33,415 nucleotides of DNA, taken from Deltaproteobacteria bacterium CG_4_9_14_3_um_filter_63_12. GTDB taxonomy: Bacteria > Myxococcota_A > Bradymonadia > UBA4248 > UM-FILTER-63-12. Position 1 is the stretch's first letter. Every line of letters begins with the position of its first letter. This document shows, one piece after another, positions 7,863-17,276 of this stretch. The stretch spans positions 1,983 through 35,397 of the forward strand of contig PFUG01000245.1 in NCBI GenBank assembly GCA_002789955.1. Reading direction: 5' to 3'. The notes under the pieces are model-generated. The model was not told the origin of the DNA. It did not search any database and saw only the letters and a list, made by a program, of their open reading frames with translations. A program made the translations under genes and the position numbers.

Positions 7863-9190
7863 GTCGACAGGCCATCTCGGTTTGCGAAGGGGAGGGAGCC
7901 CTGCACGGTGACGTGTTGGAGCGCGGCGAAGAGTGGGCCGTAAGGACTCAGTCTCTGCCGCAACCGAATGCGCTGCGCCAAGACATTCGTGCGGCTCTCG
8001 ATGGTCGAAGGCGCCGCGACGAAGACCGGCTTGGGAGCGCTCTCCTCGGAGGCGAAGAGCGGCAGCTGCCTGAGCGCGCGGCCCTGCTCGACGATCATCT
8101 GCGCCGTGCTGGTGAGCGCTCGCCGCACAATGGTGTGTTCCTCGTTGAGCTCGAAGCCCAGATCGGTGAGGGCGTGCCAGAGTCGAAGCCGCTTGGTCAG
8201 CAGCGTGCGGATCTCCGCGCTGCTCTCCAGGATGGCGGCATGCAAGACGCTGAGAGGCAGGGGATAGCGGGCTCGGATGCCCAATAGGGCGAAACCGTCG
8301 CGCACGCAGACGGCGATCCTCGTCAGCCGTCTCCGGTCTTTTACGTAGCGAGTCTCTGGCACGTCGGCCGGCAGCCTCCACAAGTTGCCCGCTTTGGACC
8401 GCGCCACCTCGAGCAAGCTCCCGGCCCAAGACAACACCGTCTGTCGGTCAGCACTGAGCTGACAGCCCAGCGCCTCGAGCACGGTCGCCAACCGCAACTG
8501 TCCACGGGTGTTGTAATCAGGATGGTGGCGACGAATGGCGGGGATGAGCGCGCCAACTGGGCGGGGAACATCTGGACCGATCTCGAACAAGCCCGCGATG
8601 ATGTAGGGACGTTGGCTTTCGGCCCGTCGAAGGACGACCTCGCCGAAGGGGTTGGGGACATACTTGGAGGTTCCCTCGACGAGCTGTCGGTCCCAATCGT
8701 CGACTTGCTCGAGCATGAAGTAGCGGTCGACCTGTTCGGCCAAGCTGGGGTTGGGGCAATAGAGACTGCCAAAAGCCACGACCTGCAGCTCGAGCTTCCG
8801 TCGGATGAACGCACTGACGACCGCAAAATCCTTGTCCCCAGCGACGAGCAACGCGTAGGCATCGGGAGTGTTGATGTAGGACATCCGGACTGCGTCCATC
8901 GCCAAGCAGAGATCCAACGAGTTCTTCTTGTCGTTGGCGTCGACCAGCCCATCGAGAAGCCGGATCTCGAACCCCAATTCGACGAGTTTCTGCTCCCATT
9001 GCGGGCTCAACGTCGCGCGGTGTGCGTAGGCGAGAGCCGCCTTGAGCTCGTAGTGCCTTGCGAGGAAGTCGATGATCAAGGGAAAGGGGAGGGGGTGTTC
9101 CGCGGGCCGGATCCCTGGGAAGTTCTCCCAGTCCAACATGATGACGAGGGAGGAGACGCCCACACTCCGTTCTTGGTCACCGTCAGTCAT
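7859..9190 (-). CDS. NYN/LabA-like (DUF88, PIN-fold) putative ribonuclease with additional C-terminal region
   Basis: LVIMLDWENFPG (DxxN), DANDKKNSLDLCLAMDAVRM, DAYALLVAGDKDFAVVSAFIRRK. The ORF track begins at 9520, but the start is placed at MTDGDQERS (9190). Confidence 0.85.
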   Translation of the reverse strand: MTDGDQERSVGVSSLVIMLDWENFPGIRPAEHPLPFPLIIDFLARHYELKAALAYAHRATLSPQWEQKLVELGFEIRLLDGLVDANDKKNSLDLCLAMDAVRMSYINTPDAYALLVAGDKDFAVVSAFIRRKLELQVVAFGSLYCPNPSLAEQVDRYFMLEQVDDWDRQLVEGTSKYVPNPFGEVVLRRAESQRPYIIAGLFEIGPDVPRPVGALIPAIRRHHPDYNTRGQLRLATVLEALGCQLSADRQTVLSWAGSLLEVARSKAGNLWRLPADVPETRYVKDRRRLTRIAVCVRDGFALLGIRARYPLPLSVLHAAILESSAEIRTLLTKRLRLWHALTDLGFELNEEHTIVRRALTSTAQMIVEQGRALRQLPLFASEESAPKPVFVAAPSTIESRTNVLAQRIRLRQRLSPYGPLFAALQHVTVQGSLPFANRDGLST

Positions 9191-9270
9191 TTTGGGGTTT
9201 ATGGCCTCGCTTGCCCACGACCGTTTTTTGCTCGCGGAGCGAATCGGTCGTCCGCTCGGCAATTGGGGGT
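9191..9270. repeat. Dispersed REP-like repeat, locus 3 (inverted pair filling the intergenic gap)
   Basis: GGGGTTTATGGCCTCGCTTGCCCACGACCGTTTTTTGC (9194-9231) then the opposite-orientation arm GAGCGAATCGGTCGTCCGCTCGGCAATTGGGGG. ACGACCG/CGGTCGT pair at 9217-9251. Confidence 0.65.
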
Positions 9271-9285
9271 TGTTCGCCACCAAAT

Positions 9286-9912
9286 TCAAGGCGTCTTCTG
9301 GTCTTCCTTGCTGGGAGGAGTCGCTGGCGTGGTGGGATTCGCGGTGTCTGTCACGGTGACTGCCTCGCCGAACGGATTCGGCGCCCCCTGCTCGTCGAGG
9401 GTCTTGAACTGGTTGAAGAGCAAGGTGTGGAAACGTTTGATGGTCCCGTCCTTGTCCTCGAGCTCTGCGGCCATCGACAGGTGCCAGATGTAGTAGCGGT
9501 TTTCCTGGGGGTTGAGGCAACCGACGACTTGCGACTCCATCTCGCCGTCCTTGTAGACGTAGCTGTTCGCCATACAGCCGGAGAGCTTCATGCGGGCACG
9601 CCCTTTTGCGTCGAAGTCGAGGGTCTTCTCGACGTTGAGGAAGCCGCGCAGCATCTTCTCACCGTGTTGCTTTCCACCGGGCTCCAACCCATCTGCGTCG
9701 AGCTTGAAGACATGCAGCTCGAGCTCGCTGCCGAGCCCCTCGAGCAAGAATGTCGAGACTCTGGCGTCATCGACGAGCCTGACCACCTTCCACCCCTCAG
9801 GCGCGGTGAGTTCCATCTTCTCGTTCTCGAACCCAAAAGCAGTCTGAGCGGCGAGGTGCGAGGGCATGAAGAAGACGATGAGCGTGAACAGGACACAATT
9901 GAGCCACCGCAT
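9286..9912 (-). CDS. Secreted hypothetical protein
   Basis: MRWLNCVLFTLIVFFMPSHLAAQ signal peptide, followed by a 180-residue soluble domain. Confidence 0.75.
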   Translation of the reverse strand: MRWLNCVLFTLIVFFMPSHLAAQTAFGFENEKMELTAPEGWKVVRLVDDARVSTFLLEGLGSELELHVFKLDADGLEPGGKQHGEKMLRGFLNVEKTLDFDAKGRARMKLSGCMANSYVYKDGEMESQVVGCLNPQENRYYIWHLSMAAELEDKDGTIKRFHTLLFNQFKTLDEQGAPNPFGEAVTVTDTANPTTPATPPSKEDQKTP

Positions 9913-10052
9913 GGTTTGGCTCCTTCTGAGTGGTCGAGGAACGCAGCATTCGACTCCACGCCGCTGGCATCAACGGGTGAGGTCGAATCAAGACGAGGGA
10001 CATTATCAAGAAGCGTGGCCTACTATCAATCGCCCGCTCGTGTCGTACCGCT

Positions 10053-11717
10053 TCAGAGCCGGCTGGCTTTCGTGAGCTCGTAGAGCGTCTCACCGTCGAT
10101 GACATAGAGGCGACGGTCGAAGCGGAAGAGCTTGTCACCTTGAACGGGCAGTCCGACTTGCCAGACAATGCCGCCGGTGCCTGCGTCGAGCGCGTAGATG
10201 GCGCCAGGGATCAGGACGAACAAGACCCCGCCATGTGAGAGCGCGTCCAAGATCTCGTCGTTGGCGCGCATTCTCCATTTTGGGGTCATGGTGCTGACGT
10301 TGAGGGCGAGCAGCATCCCACCAGCCTCATCGAGGTACATCCCCTCGGCTTCGTCGCAGTAGAGGAATCGTCCGCCGTAGGTGGTGAGCTCCCACGGCGA
10401 GGTCTTGGCTTCGAGGTCGAAGGCCAAGTAACGGCCGATGTCGTTGGGGAAGATAAAGGTGTTGTTGACGAGGCAGGTCGAGGAGATGTCGCCGCTCAGG
10501 CCGGTCGCCTGGGCCACCTCGCCGTGCCACAGGGGGCTGCCGTCGTCGACGTTCATGAGCCTCAGGTGTCGCCCTGCAGCAAAGGCCAGGACGCCCTTGC
10601 GGATGGTGATCCCCTCGAGGTCCGTGCCGGGTTCGGTCCATTCCCACTTGGGCGCACCGGTTTCCGCTGAGAAACACTGGATTTTGGCGTGTCGCTCCCC
10701 GACATTTCCGCGCTCTCCGATGAGGCAGAGGCTGTCCCCGGCCGCAACGAAGCGGAGCAAGGCGATGTCGACCCCGCGGGCAAAACTCGCCTGGGCATCC
10801 CAGCCTTTCTCGCCAGACCAGGGCAAGTAGCGCACGCGAGCCGAGCGGTCGGTCTCTGGGATGGCAACGAAGGCGCCCTTGGCGTTGCAGCGAACCGCGA
10901 CATGGCGCTTGTCACCTATCATCAGCGGGGGGGCTTCGAGGCGTTGCAGTCGGTAGAGCGCCAGACCCTCCAAGGTGCTGAAGGCGGCGCATCCGCCGCC
11001 GTAGATGTCGACCAGCGGCTTGTCGATGGCGACGTGCAGCTCGCCGGCGGCGAGCTCCTCTCTGAGCTCCATGCGCAGCGGAAAGTCCCTTGCCGCTTCG
11101 GAGCTCTGGATGACCAAGCTCGGCAGCCTGGCCGCGAACGAGCGCCAGATCTCTTCGTCCATGGCGACGAGCTGCTCGTAGGGGCGCTCGTAGACGATGT
11201 CATAGTGAAAGCCCGTCCAGTTCGAGACGAAGCCATCGGGGAGTCGATCGGCGATCTGCACGTCGAACGTCATCTTGCCGCGTCGCGGCTGCTTCTTGCC
11301 GTGTTTGCGGAAGCGGTCGAGCCGACGTCTGAGGGTGACGTGCATCCTCGCCCAGGGCATCTCGCCGCGCTCGATCTGGTCACGTCGACGCAGCTCGTAG
11401 GGAGCGGGGACCCGTGAGGCGAGGATCTCGAAGAGCCGGTCGTCGAGCTTGTCGTCGCGTTGCCGTGGGCCCTTGATCGAGAGGACGAGCTCGACCAAGC
11501 GGTTGGCGTTGACCTCGGGAAACTCAGAGACGCGGTATTGGATCTTGCGTCCGGGCTCGATCAGCGCTTGCCGGCCTTCGGCGGGCAGCTCAGGAACAAC
11601 GGCGTCGGTGGGTTTGGCAGACGAAGCCGCAGGGCTGCGCCCCTCGGTCTCGCATCCCAATGACATGACGAGCAGGAGCAACACAAGGCTAGTGCGGTTT
11701 CGGCGGGCATTTCGCAC
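10053..11717 (-). CDS. Lipoprotein with PQQ-like beta-propeller repeats
   Basis: GTG start at 11717 gives VRNARRNRTSLVLLLLVMSLGC (lipobox). C-terminal PQQ-like repeats: GAPKWEWTEPG, GSPLWHGEV, MTPKWRMRA, GGIVWQVGL. Confidence 0.76.
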   Translation of the reverse strand: MRNARRNRTSLVLLLLVMSLGCETEGRSPAASSAKPTDAVVPELPAEGRQALIEPGRKIQYRVSEFPEVNANRLVELVLSIKGPRQRDDKLDDRLFEILASRVPAPYELRRRDQIERGEMPWARMHVTLRRRLDRFRKHGKKQPRRGKMTFDVQIADRLPDGFVSNWTGFHYDIVYERPYEQLVAMDEEIWRSFAARLPSLVIQSSEAARDFPLRMELREELAAGELHVAIDKPLVDIYGGGCAAFSTLEGLALYRLQRLEAPPLMIGDKRHVAVRCNAKGAFVAIPETDRSARVRYLPWSGEKGWDAQASFARGVDIALLRFVAAGDSLCLIGERGNVGERHAKIQCFSAETGAPKWEWTEPGTDLEGITIRKGVLAFAAGRHLRLMNVDDGSPLWHGEVAQATGLSGDISSTCLVNNTFIFPNDIGRYLAFDLEAKTSPWELTTYGGRFLYCDEAEGMYLDEAGGMLLALNVSTMTPKWRMRANDEILDALSHGGVLFVLIPGAIYALDAGTGGIVWQVGLPVQGDKLFRFDRRLYVIDGETLYELTKASRL

Positions 11718-11761
11718 GACTCTAGGGACCTCAGGGTGTCGTTCAGCCTCGCGCTCTCGCC

Positions 11762-12631
11762 TTACGGGACAACGAACACGACTTTGCCGTTCTCGCGCAG
11801 TTGTCTCGCGGTGGCGCCGGTGACGATTCCATCGCACTTGGTGGTCTTACAGTTGGTGGCCTTGACCTTGATCCCGAGCGCCTCCACCGTCCCCTTCATC
11901 CCATTCGTGACGCCGTTGCTCTTTCCGACTCCGCGAATCGTCACCTCGACCGTGCCGTCTTCCTTCTCGGTCGCCAAGGTGATGGTGCCCGTGACCTTCG
12001 TATTTCCGACGGCGCTGGAGCCAGCGTCATCGTCGTCGCCTGTTTCTTTTGGGGTCTCTTTTTTGGTGTCCTTCTTGACGTCTTTCGAGGTGTCCTTCTT
12101 GTCCTTCTTATCCTTCTTGACCTCGACCACCGGCTCCTCGACGACCTCAGCCACCTCGACGACTTCCTTCATGGGGTCAGCGGTGTACTTCGCGCCAACG
12201 GTATAGACCGACGCGCCCTTCTCAGCCGTGATGCGGAAGTAGTAGCGACCGGGTTCGACGGGCATGGAGGCGAGCTCATAGTAGCCGTGGGCCTCGGTGA
12301 AGACTTCGCTGTGAATAACCCGTCCCTCTGGGTCGTGCAGGTACCAAGCGCCAACCATCGACGGATCGTCGACGTTGAGGGACACGGACATCATCCCGGT
12401 TCTTGGGACGATGATGTAGCGCCAGTCGCTGCTGTCGCCGCTGCCGCTGTTGAGCCGGTCATCGACGGGAGGGAGGTCAAAGAACAGGCCGTTCGCCGTT
12501 CCCATGTCGCCGTCGGGATCTTGCTTGAAAGTCGTCTCGAGCTGGCGCGGCCCACACGCTCCCAGAACAATGCAGACGCCGACGAGCGCGGCAGAGAACC
12601 CAAGGTGCTTTTGAGTTGCGGTCTTCATCAT
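11762..12631 (-). CDS. Lipoprotein with Lys/Asp-rich linker
   Basis: MMKTATQKHLGFSAALVGVCIVLGAC lipobox; linker VEVKKDKKDKKDTSKDVKKDTKKETPKETGDDDDAG; C-terminal small domain. Confidence 0.8.
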   Translation of the reverse strand: MMKTATQKHLGFSAALVGVCIVLGACGPRQLETTFKQDPDGDMGTANGLFFDLPPVDDRLNSGSGDSSDWRYIIVPRTGMMSVSLNVDDPSMVGAWYLHDPEGRVIHSEVFTEAHGYYELASMPVEPGRYYFRITAEKGASVYTVGAKYTADPMKEVVEVAEVVEEPVVEVKKDKKDKKDTSKDVKKDTKKETPKETGDDDDAGSSAVGNTKVTGTITLATEKEDGTVEVTIRGVGKSNGVTNGMKGTVEALGIKVKATNCKTTKCDGIVTGATARQLRENGKVVFVVP

Positions 12632-12777
12632 GTCTTCTCGTCTCTTTAGGGCCGTTTGGGACATCGAAGGGGGCGTCGACAAGTCTTCAGCCCCCATTCG
12701 AACACGCAACAAACGCCGCCAAATCCTAGTCATTACACCTGCGACGACGCCTCGAGGCGCTGTACGAGCAGGAACTC

Positions 12778-13131
12778 TTACTTGCTCGGCGTGCACTCCG
12801 ACAAATGAAAAATCGGGTGATCCTTCTCGAGCGCCTGACCTTGTTTCTCGATTTCGCTGAGGAACCCCGTGCACTCGCTGGCGGGGCGGGCGTTCCAACT
12901 CGGGCAATGGTTCGGCCAGCCCCGGACCTGAGCGCGCTCGATGGCGTCATCGTAAGCCGTGGCCTTGTTCAACTCGACGCAACAGGCCTCTGCGACCGTG
13001 CAGACCTGAGTTTCCGCGCCGTCTCCTCTCTCGCCCTCACCCAGCAACTCGGCGAGCAGACTGCATCCGCCAAGCGAGAAGGCGACGATCGAACCGATGA
13101 AGAACAGGGAGAGGGTGCGAATGGTTCTCAT
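12778..13131 (-). CDS. Small Cys-rich lipoprotein
   Basis: MRTIRTLSLFFIGSIVAFSLGGC lipobox; CTVAEACCVEL...CPSWNARPASECTGF. Confidence 0.75.
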   Translation of the reverse strand: MRTIRTLSLFFIGSIVAFSLGGCSLLAELLGEGERGDGAETQVCTVAEACCVELNKATAYDDAIERAQVRGWPNHCPSWNARPASECTGFLSEIEKQGQALEKDHPIFHLSECTPSK

Positions 13132-13239
13132 GAAGGCCAGTCTACGCCCGGACTTGCGAGAGCGCAACCCAAGGCCCGCCGTTCCAGTCAGAATCGTCGA
13201 TAGTGCAAAGACGCCAACGGCTTCGCGATGCGACCAACC

Positions 13240-13340
13240 AGGGGCAAGAACCCCGATTTGCTGAACATACCACCGATTTTCGCTCCGCAACGCCCCGGAA
13301 TGTCGCGAAAATCGGTCGTGACAAGAGAGGCATAGCATTT
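13240..13340. repeat. Dispersed REP-like repeat, locus 4 (inverted pair, 12-bp perfect arms)
   Basis: ACCGATTTTCGC (13272-13283) / GCGAAAATCGGT (13305-13316), 21-nt loop. Right arm on the minus strand reads ATGCCTCTCTTGTCACGACCGATTTTCGC, matching loci 1 and 3. Confidence 0.65.
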
Positions 13341-13527
13341 CAGTCGAGCCAACATCTGGAGAGTTGGCATTCAGGCTCCCGCGCAGCATGAGCCGCTCCT
13401 TCTTGGCAAGAACCGATGCATTTGATTTCGGTCAACCCTACACTTAGCCTTCTTCGGTGCCGTTGCCCACCGCCGACGCGCTGCCCCTCGTGGACGTCTC
13501 GATGACGAACCCCTTTGAGCGAGAGCC

Positions 13528-16185
13528 ATGAACCCCAAAACACGCACTCTTCTCGTTGGTCTGGCGGTCGCCGCCGCGCTCTCGCTCGCCTCGTGCGGAG
13601 CCGATGAGGGGAACACGGGAACCGATACCCGCAAAGCCGATGCGGTGACGGACGCGACGGCTGCCGACCTGACCACCGAACTCACCATGCCGCCCGACGT
13701 CGAGCCGGACCTCGCACTAGACCTTCCCCTCGGTGAGGACACCGACGGCGATTGCATTGGCGACAACCTCGAGCTCGCCACAGGCACCGATCCCAACTCC
13801 GCGGACAGCGACGAGGACGGAGTCCCCGATGGTCTCGAAGACCGCGACTGCGACGGCCAGTTCACCGCCGCGGAAACCGACCCGAGAGTGGTCGACACCG
13901 ATGGGGACGGCCTCGGTGACGGCGTCGAAGACGCCAACCACAACGGCGCGGTCGACAGTGGGGAAACTGACGCCACGAAGGCCGACACCGACGGCGACGC
14001 GGTCAACGACGGTGCGGAGGCGGCAGGGTGCATGGACCCGTTCAACCAGGACACCGACGGCGACGGCCTTTTTGACAGCGCCGAGGACAAGAACGGCAAC
14101 GGAATTTACAACCCCGAGCGGGGTGAGACCGACCCGTGCAACCCAGACACCGATGGAGACGGCCTCTTCGATGGCTGCGAAGACGCCGACCACGACGGCA
14201 CCCTGGGCTTGGCAGAGACCGACCCTCGCTCGGTGGACACCGACAAAGACGGCCTCGACGACGGCGTCGAGTGCAGCGGGCTCGTCGACGGCTGTGTGCT
14301 CTTCAACGACCCCCTCGCTTGCCCCAGCGATCCAAGAGAGGGCGACACCGACCACGACGGTCTGACGGATTTTGTCGAGGTGAACTCCACCTACCCCAAC
14401 GGCTCCGCCAATCCGAGAAACCCTGACAGCGATGGGGACGGCGTTGACGACGGCCTCGAAGACCTCAACCAGAACGGAGTCTGGGAGTCGGAGTTCGGTG
14501 AGCTCGATCCGACCACCATCGAAACCTATGCGGGCAAACTCGACAAGGACAGCCCGATCAAGGACGCCTGCAAGACCAACCAGTTGCGCCCCGTACAGGA
14601 GGTCGTCAGTCCGGACGGCGACTGGCGCTTCGTCATCGAGTCTGCCTACCAGATTTCCCCGCTCACGTTGACCAACAACACCAACCGCTGGAAAGAAGCG
14701 ACGGCCATCGACGACAACACCGATAACCTCGCCATCTTCATCCTCTCCAAGCCGTCTGAGCCAGGTTCCACCAACGCCGCCACCGAGTTGGACTCCATCG
14801 AGACCCGGCTGAACGGATTGACGCCGTTCTTCCCGCGCTCGTTCACGACCTGGGACGGCTTCGACGGACGCACGGCGAGCTATCGGCTCTCAGGTGCGGC
14901 GTCGACCAACGCCCAACGCGGCCAGCTCGTCGCCTCCATCGTCAACCATCCCCTGGGCCAGATCGTCGGCATGCCGCCTGCTGGCAACGGCAGCGCGACC
15001 AACTATCAGCTCACTCTCTCGGTCCTCTTCCGTTCGACCGATCGCTCCGTCGTGGTCGGGACCCTCACGCCTGCGGACTCTCCCGTCGCTGAGGCGATTC
15101 AGGTCAAGATCCGCAACCTGACGAACGGCACCGCGGTTGGTCAGTCCGTTGACGCCATGCACTCGACCTGCGAGCTCTTCACCATCGATCAGCTGCCGCT
15201 CGCCGACTTCCTCTTCGTCATCGACGACTCCCGCTCCATGACCGATCAGCTCGACGCCGTCAGCGCCGCTGCTTCCGACATCTTCACGCGAGTCAACGCC
15301 TCGTTTGTCGATGCCCGCTGGGCCGTCGCCAGCGTGGAGTACGAGGGGTCTGGCACGCCGCCCGCCGCCGCCAGCAACGCCTGCGGCATGCTGAACAGCC
15401 CGAAGGGGGCCAACGGCGGGGTCTGGTCGACGTTCCAAAGCGCCAACCAGCTCAACTTCCGCTGCAAGATCAAAGATCCCGGCGGCAATCAGGGCTGCGA
15501 CCCACCGCCCGACGATTTCCTCGGCGGCCGTGAGTACCCCTTAGGGTGTGCTGAGGTCGCCGTCGACTACGTCCAAAATCGCCTCAGTCCCGCGGGTGCA
15601 GCAGGGGCCACACCGAGTCCGAACTTACAGAGGCCGCGGGCCGCGCTCATCGTCATCATCATGACCGACGAGGACGAATATCAGGTCGAGAGCGGCGTGA
15701 TGACCGCGGCCGCAGCCATCAGTCGCTACTCGACGTTCTTCAACGACACGGCCTCGACCACCGGAACCTACGGCAAGACCGTCCCCTTCGCGATCTTCAA
15801 GGAGAGCACCGCCCCCGCCCTAGGGGGCTTGTTCAACGCCATTCCTCCCCTGTTGCCAGACTCCACCTCGGGCAACATCGATGACCTCGCCACCATCCCG
15901 GCCGTGATCGAGCGGATCATCCGCGCCGCAGGCGGCTACGCGTCCTCGTTCGTGCCCCACTCCCCGCCGATCACCGTCTCCATGAAGGTCGTGCTCCGCG
16001 CCGCGAGCACAGGGCTCATGCACGAGGCGCCGCACAGCTCAGAGAATGGTTGGGAGTACGACCCGTTCAGCGGCGCCATGTTGTTCTATGGGACCGAACG
16101 TCCCGACCTACAGGACGATGTCGGGCTCTCGTACAAGTACTTCGAAAAACGCTGTACGAACCCGAACGGTTGCTCCATAGAGTAG
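13528..16185 (+). CDS. Surface lipoprotein with thrombospondin type-3-like Ca-binding repeats and a VWA domain
   Basis: MNPKTRTLLVGLAVAAALSLASC lipobox. About nine D[TS]D.DG..D repeats (13738 to about 14515). VWA MIDAS DxSxS in ADFLFVIDDSRSMTDQ. Confidence 0.93.
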   Translation: MNPKTRTLLVGLAVAAALSLASCGADEGNTGTDTRKADAVTDATAADLTTELTMPPDVEPDLALDLPLGEDTDGDCIGDNLELATGTDPNSADSDEDGVPDGLEDRDCDGQFTAAETDPRVVDTDGDGLGDGVEDANHNGAVDSGETDATKADTDGDAVNDGAEAAGCMDPFNQDTDGDGLFDSAEDKNGNGIYNPERGETDPCNPDTDGDGLFDGCEDADHDGTLGLAETDPRSVDTDKDGLDDGVECSGLVDGCVLFNDPLACPSDPREGDTDHDGLTDFVEVNSTYPNGSANPRNPDSDGDGVDDGLEDLNQNGVWESEFGELDPTTIETYAGKLDKDSPIKDACKTNQLRPVQEVVSPDGDWRFVIESAYQISPLTLTNNTNRWKEATAIDDNTDNLAIFILSKPSEPGSTNAATELDSIETRLNGLTPFFPRSFTTWDGFDGRTASYRLSGAASTNAQRGQLVASIVNHPLGQIVGMPPAGNGSATNYQLTLSVLFRSTDRSVVVGTLTPADSPVAEAIQVKIRNLTNGTAVGQSVDAMHSTCELFTIDQLPLADFLFVIDDSRSMTDQLDAVSAAASDIFTRVNASFVDARWAVASVEYEGSGTPPAAASNACGMLNSPKGANGGVWSTFQSANQLNFRCKIKDPGGNQGCDPPPDDFLGGREYPLGCAEVAVDYVQNRLSPAGAAGATPSPNLQRPRAALIVIIMTDEDEYQVESGVMTAAAAISRYSTFFNDTASTTGTYGKTVPFAIFKESTAPALGGLFNAIPPLLPDSTSGNIDDLATIPAVIERIIRAAGGYASSFVPHSPPITVSMKVVLRAASTGLMHEAPHSSENGWEYDPFSGAMLFYGTERPDLQDDVGLSYKYFEKRCTNPNGCSIE

Positions 16186-16245
16186 CGAACGCTTCGCGCG
16201 GATTTTCCTCCCAGCCAAAGCCCAAGCCAAAGAACGAGAGCAGAC

Positions 16246-16812
16246 ATGATTCCGAACTTCGAGAACATCGCCATCCTCGTCATCGACGTGCAAGAGAAGC
16301 TCGTCGCCGCCATGCCGAAGCCCGTCGTCGACGAGGTCGTCAAGAACATCGACATCCTCGTGGAGTTGGTCTCGGAGCTCGAGGGTGAGGTGATTTACTC
16401 AGAGCAGTATCCCCATGGACTCGGCTCTACGGTCGAACCGCTCAAGAGTCGCCTAGCGGGCTCCAAACGCATCGAGAAGATCACCTTCTCCTGCCTCGAC
16501 GAGACAGACTTCCTCGAGGAGGTCCTTCCGTCCTTGCCCGACGACATCATCGTGGTCGGCATGGAGGCGCACGTCTGTGTCTTGCAGACGGTCATCGACC
16601 TCTTCGGCGACTCGGTTTCCGAAGAAGAGGGCCGCAACATCTATGTCGCCGTCGATGCGGTCTGCTCACGCAAGAAGCTCCACTGGCAGAACGCTCTCGA
16701 CCAAATGGCTGAGCTGGGGGTATTTTTGACCAACACCGAGACGCTGGTCTTCCAAGCGCTCGGCGAAGCGGGAACCGACCGCTTCAGACACTACAGCAAG
16801 CGGATTCGCTGA
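16246..16812 (+). CDS. Isochorismatase-family cysteine hydrolase
   Basis: AILVIDVQEKLVAAMP (catalytic Asp), IIVVGMEAHVCVLQT (catalytic Cys). Confidence 0.9.
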   Translation: MIPNFENIAILVIDVQEKLVAAMPKPVVDEVVKNIDILVELVSELEGEVIYSEQYPHGLGSTVEPLKSRLAGSKRIEKITFSCLDETDFLEEVLPSLPDDIIVVGMEAHVCVLQTVIDLFGDSVSEEEGRNIYVAVDAVCSRKKLHWQNALDQMAELGVFLTNTETLVFQALGEAGTDRFRHYSKRIR

Positions 16813-16845
16813 GCCCTGGGGCGGGCGAGGAGTCACGGGTGGGCC

Positions 16846-16874
16846 TTGACAGCGTCTGAGGCCTTGCGTAGCGT
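16846..16874 (+). promoter_or_regulatory. Possible promoter for the zinc-ribbon protein/alr genes
   Basis: TTGACA (16846-16851), 17 nt, TAGCGT (16869-16874); weak -10. Confidence 0.35.
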
Positions 16875-17009
16875 CCCGTGGCCCGGGCCCGCAAGTCGTT
16901 TGGACTTGTTGCGCGCGTCCTGTGTGCAAGCCGTCGGGCGTAGACGTCTGTGGCCATCCCTGGCTGCGAGTGGTTGTTTGTTCGCTCTGCAAGAGCGCAG
17001 GAGTTCTGA

Positions 17010-17258
17010 ATGGCCAAATCGGATGCTCGACAAATCGTCTGGCGGGTCTTTTGCCCGCGCTGTCTCACGCCTCACGAAGGGCACGCCCACCAAGGTATGG
17101 CCGCCGTCGTGGCGAAGCTCGACTGTCTGCGCTGCCGCAAGCCCTTCGAAGTCACGACGTCCGTTGGTCGCGGTGGCATGCCCGTCTGCAACTCGGCTCC
17201 TCACGCCATTCGGAAGCCCGAGCTCATAGAAGACAACCGACCCTTCGACCTTCCCTAA
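17010..17258 (+). CDS. Small CxxC...CxxC zinc-ribbon-like protein
   Basis: MAKSDARQIVWRVFCPRCLTPHEGHAHQGMAAVVAKLDCLRCRKPFEV; immediately upstream of alr. Confidence 0.7.
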   Translation: MAKSDARQIVWRVFCPRCLTPHEGHAHQGMAAVVAKLDCLRCRKPFEVTTSVGRGGMPVCNSAPHAIRKPELIEDNRPFDLP

Positions 17259-17276
17259 CATGAAGAAGAGACGGGC

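Noticed and set aside
9191-9520. N-terminal extension of the NYN ORF in the track
   Set aside because: Would run through the neighbouring secreted-protein gene and the repeat locus. The residues lack NYN similarity, and MTDGDQERS at 9190 is a better start.
13738-14515. Repetitive DNA in the TSP3 region as a possible CRISPR or tandem array
   Set aside because: The repeats are in-frame Asp/Gly-rich protein repeats with degenerate DNA, not identical direct repeats with unique spacers.
16840-16990. Possible small structured RNA or tRNA in the GC-rich gap before 17010
   Set aside because: No cloverleaf, anticodon arm or T-loop consensus found; only a promoter-like TTGACA is supportable.
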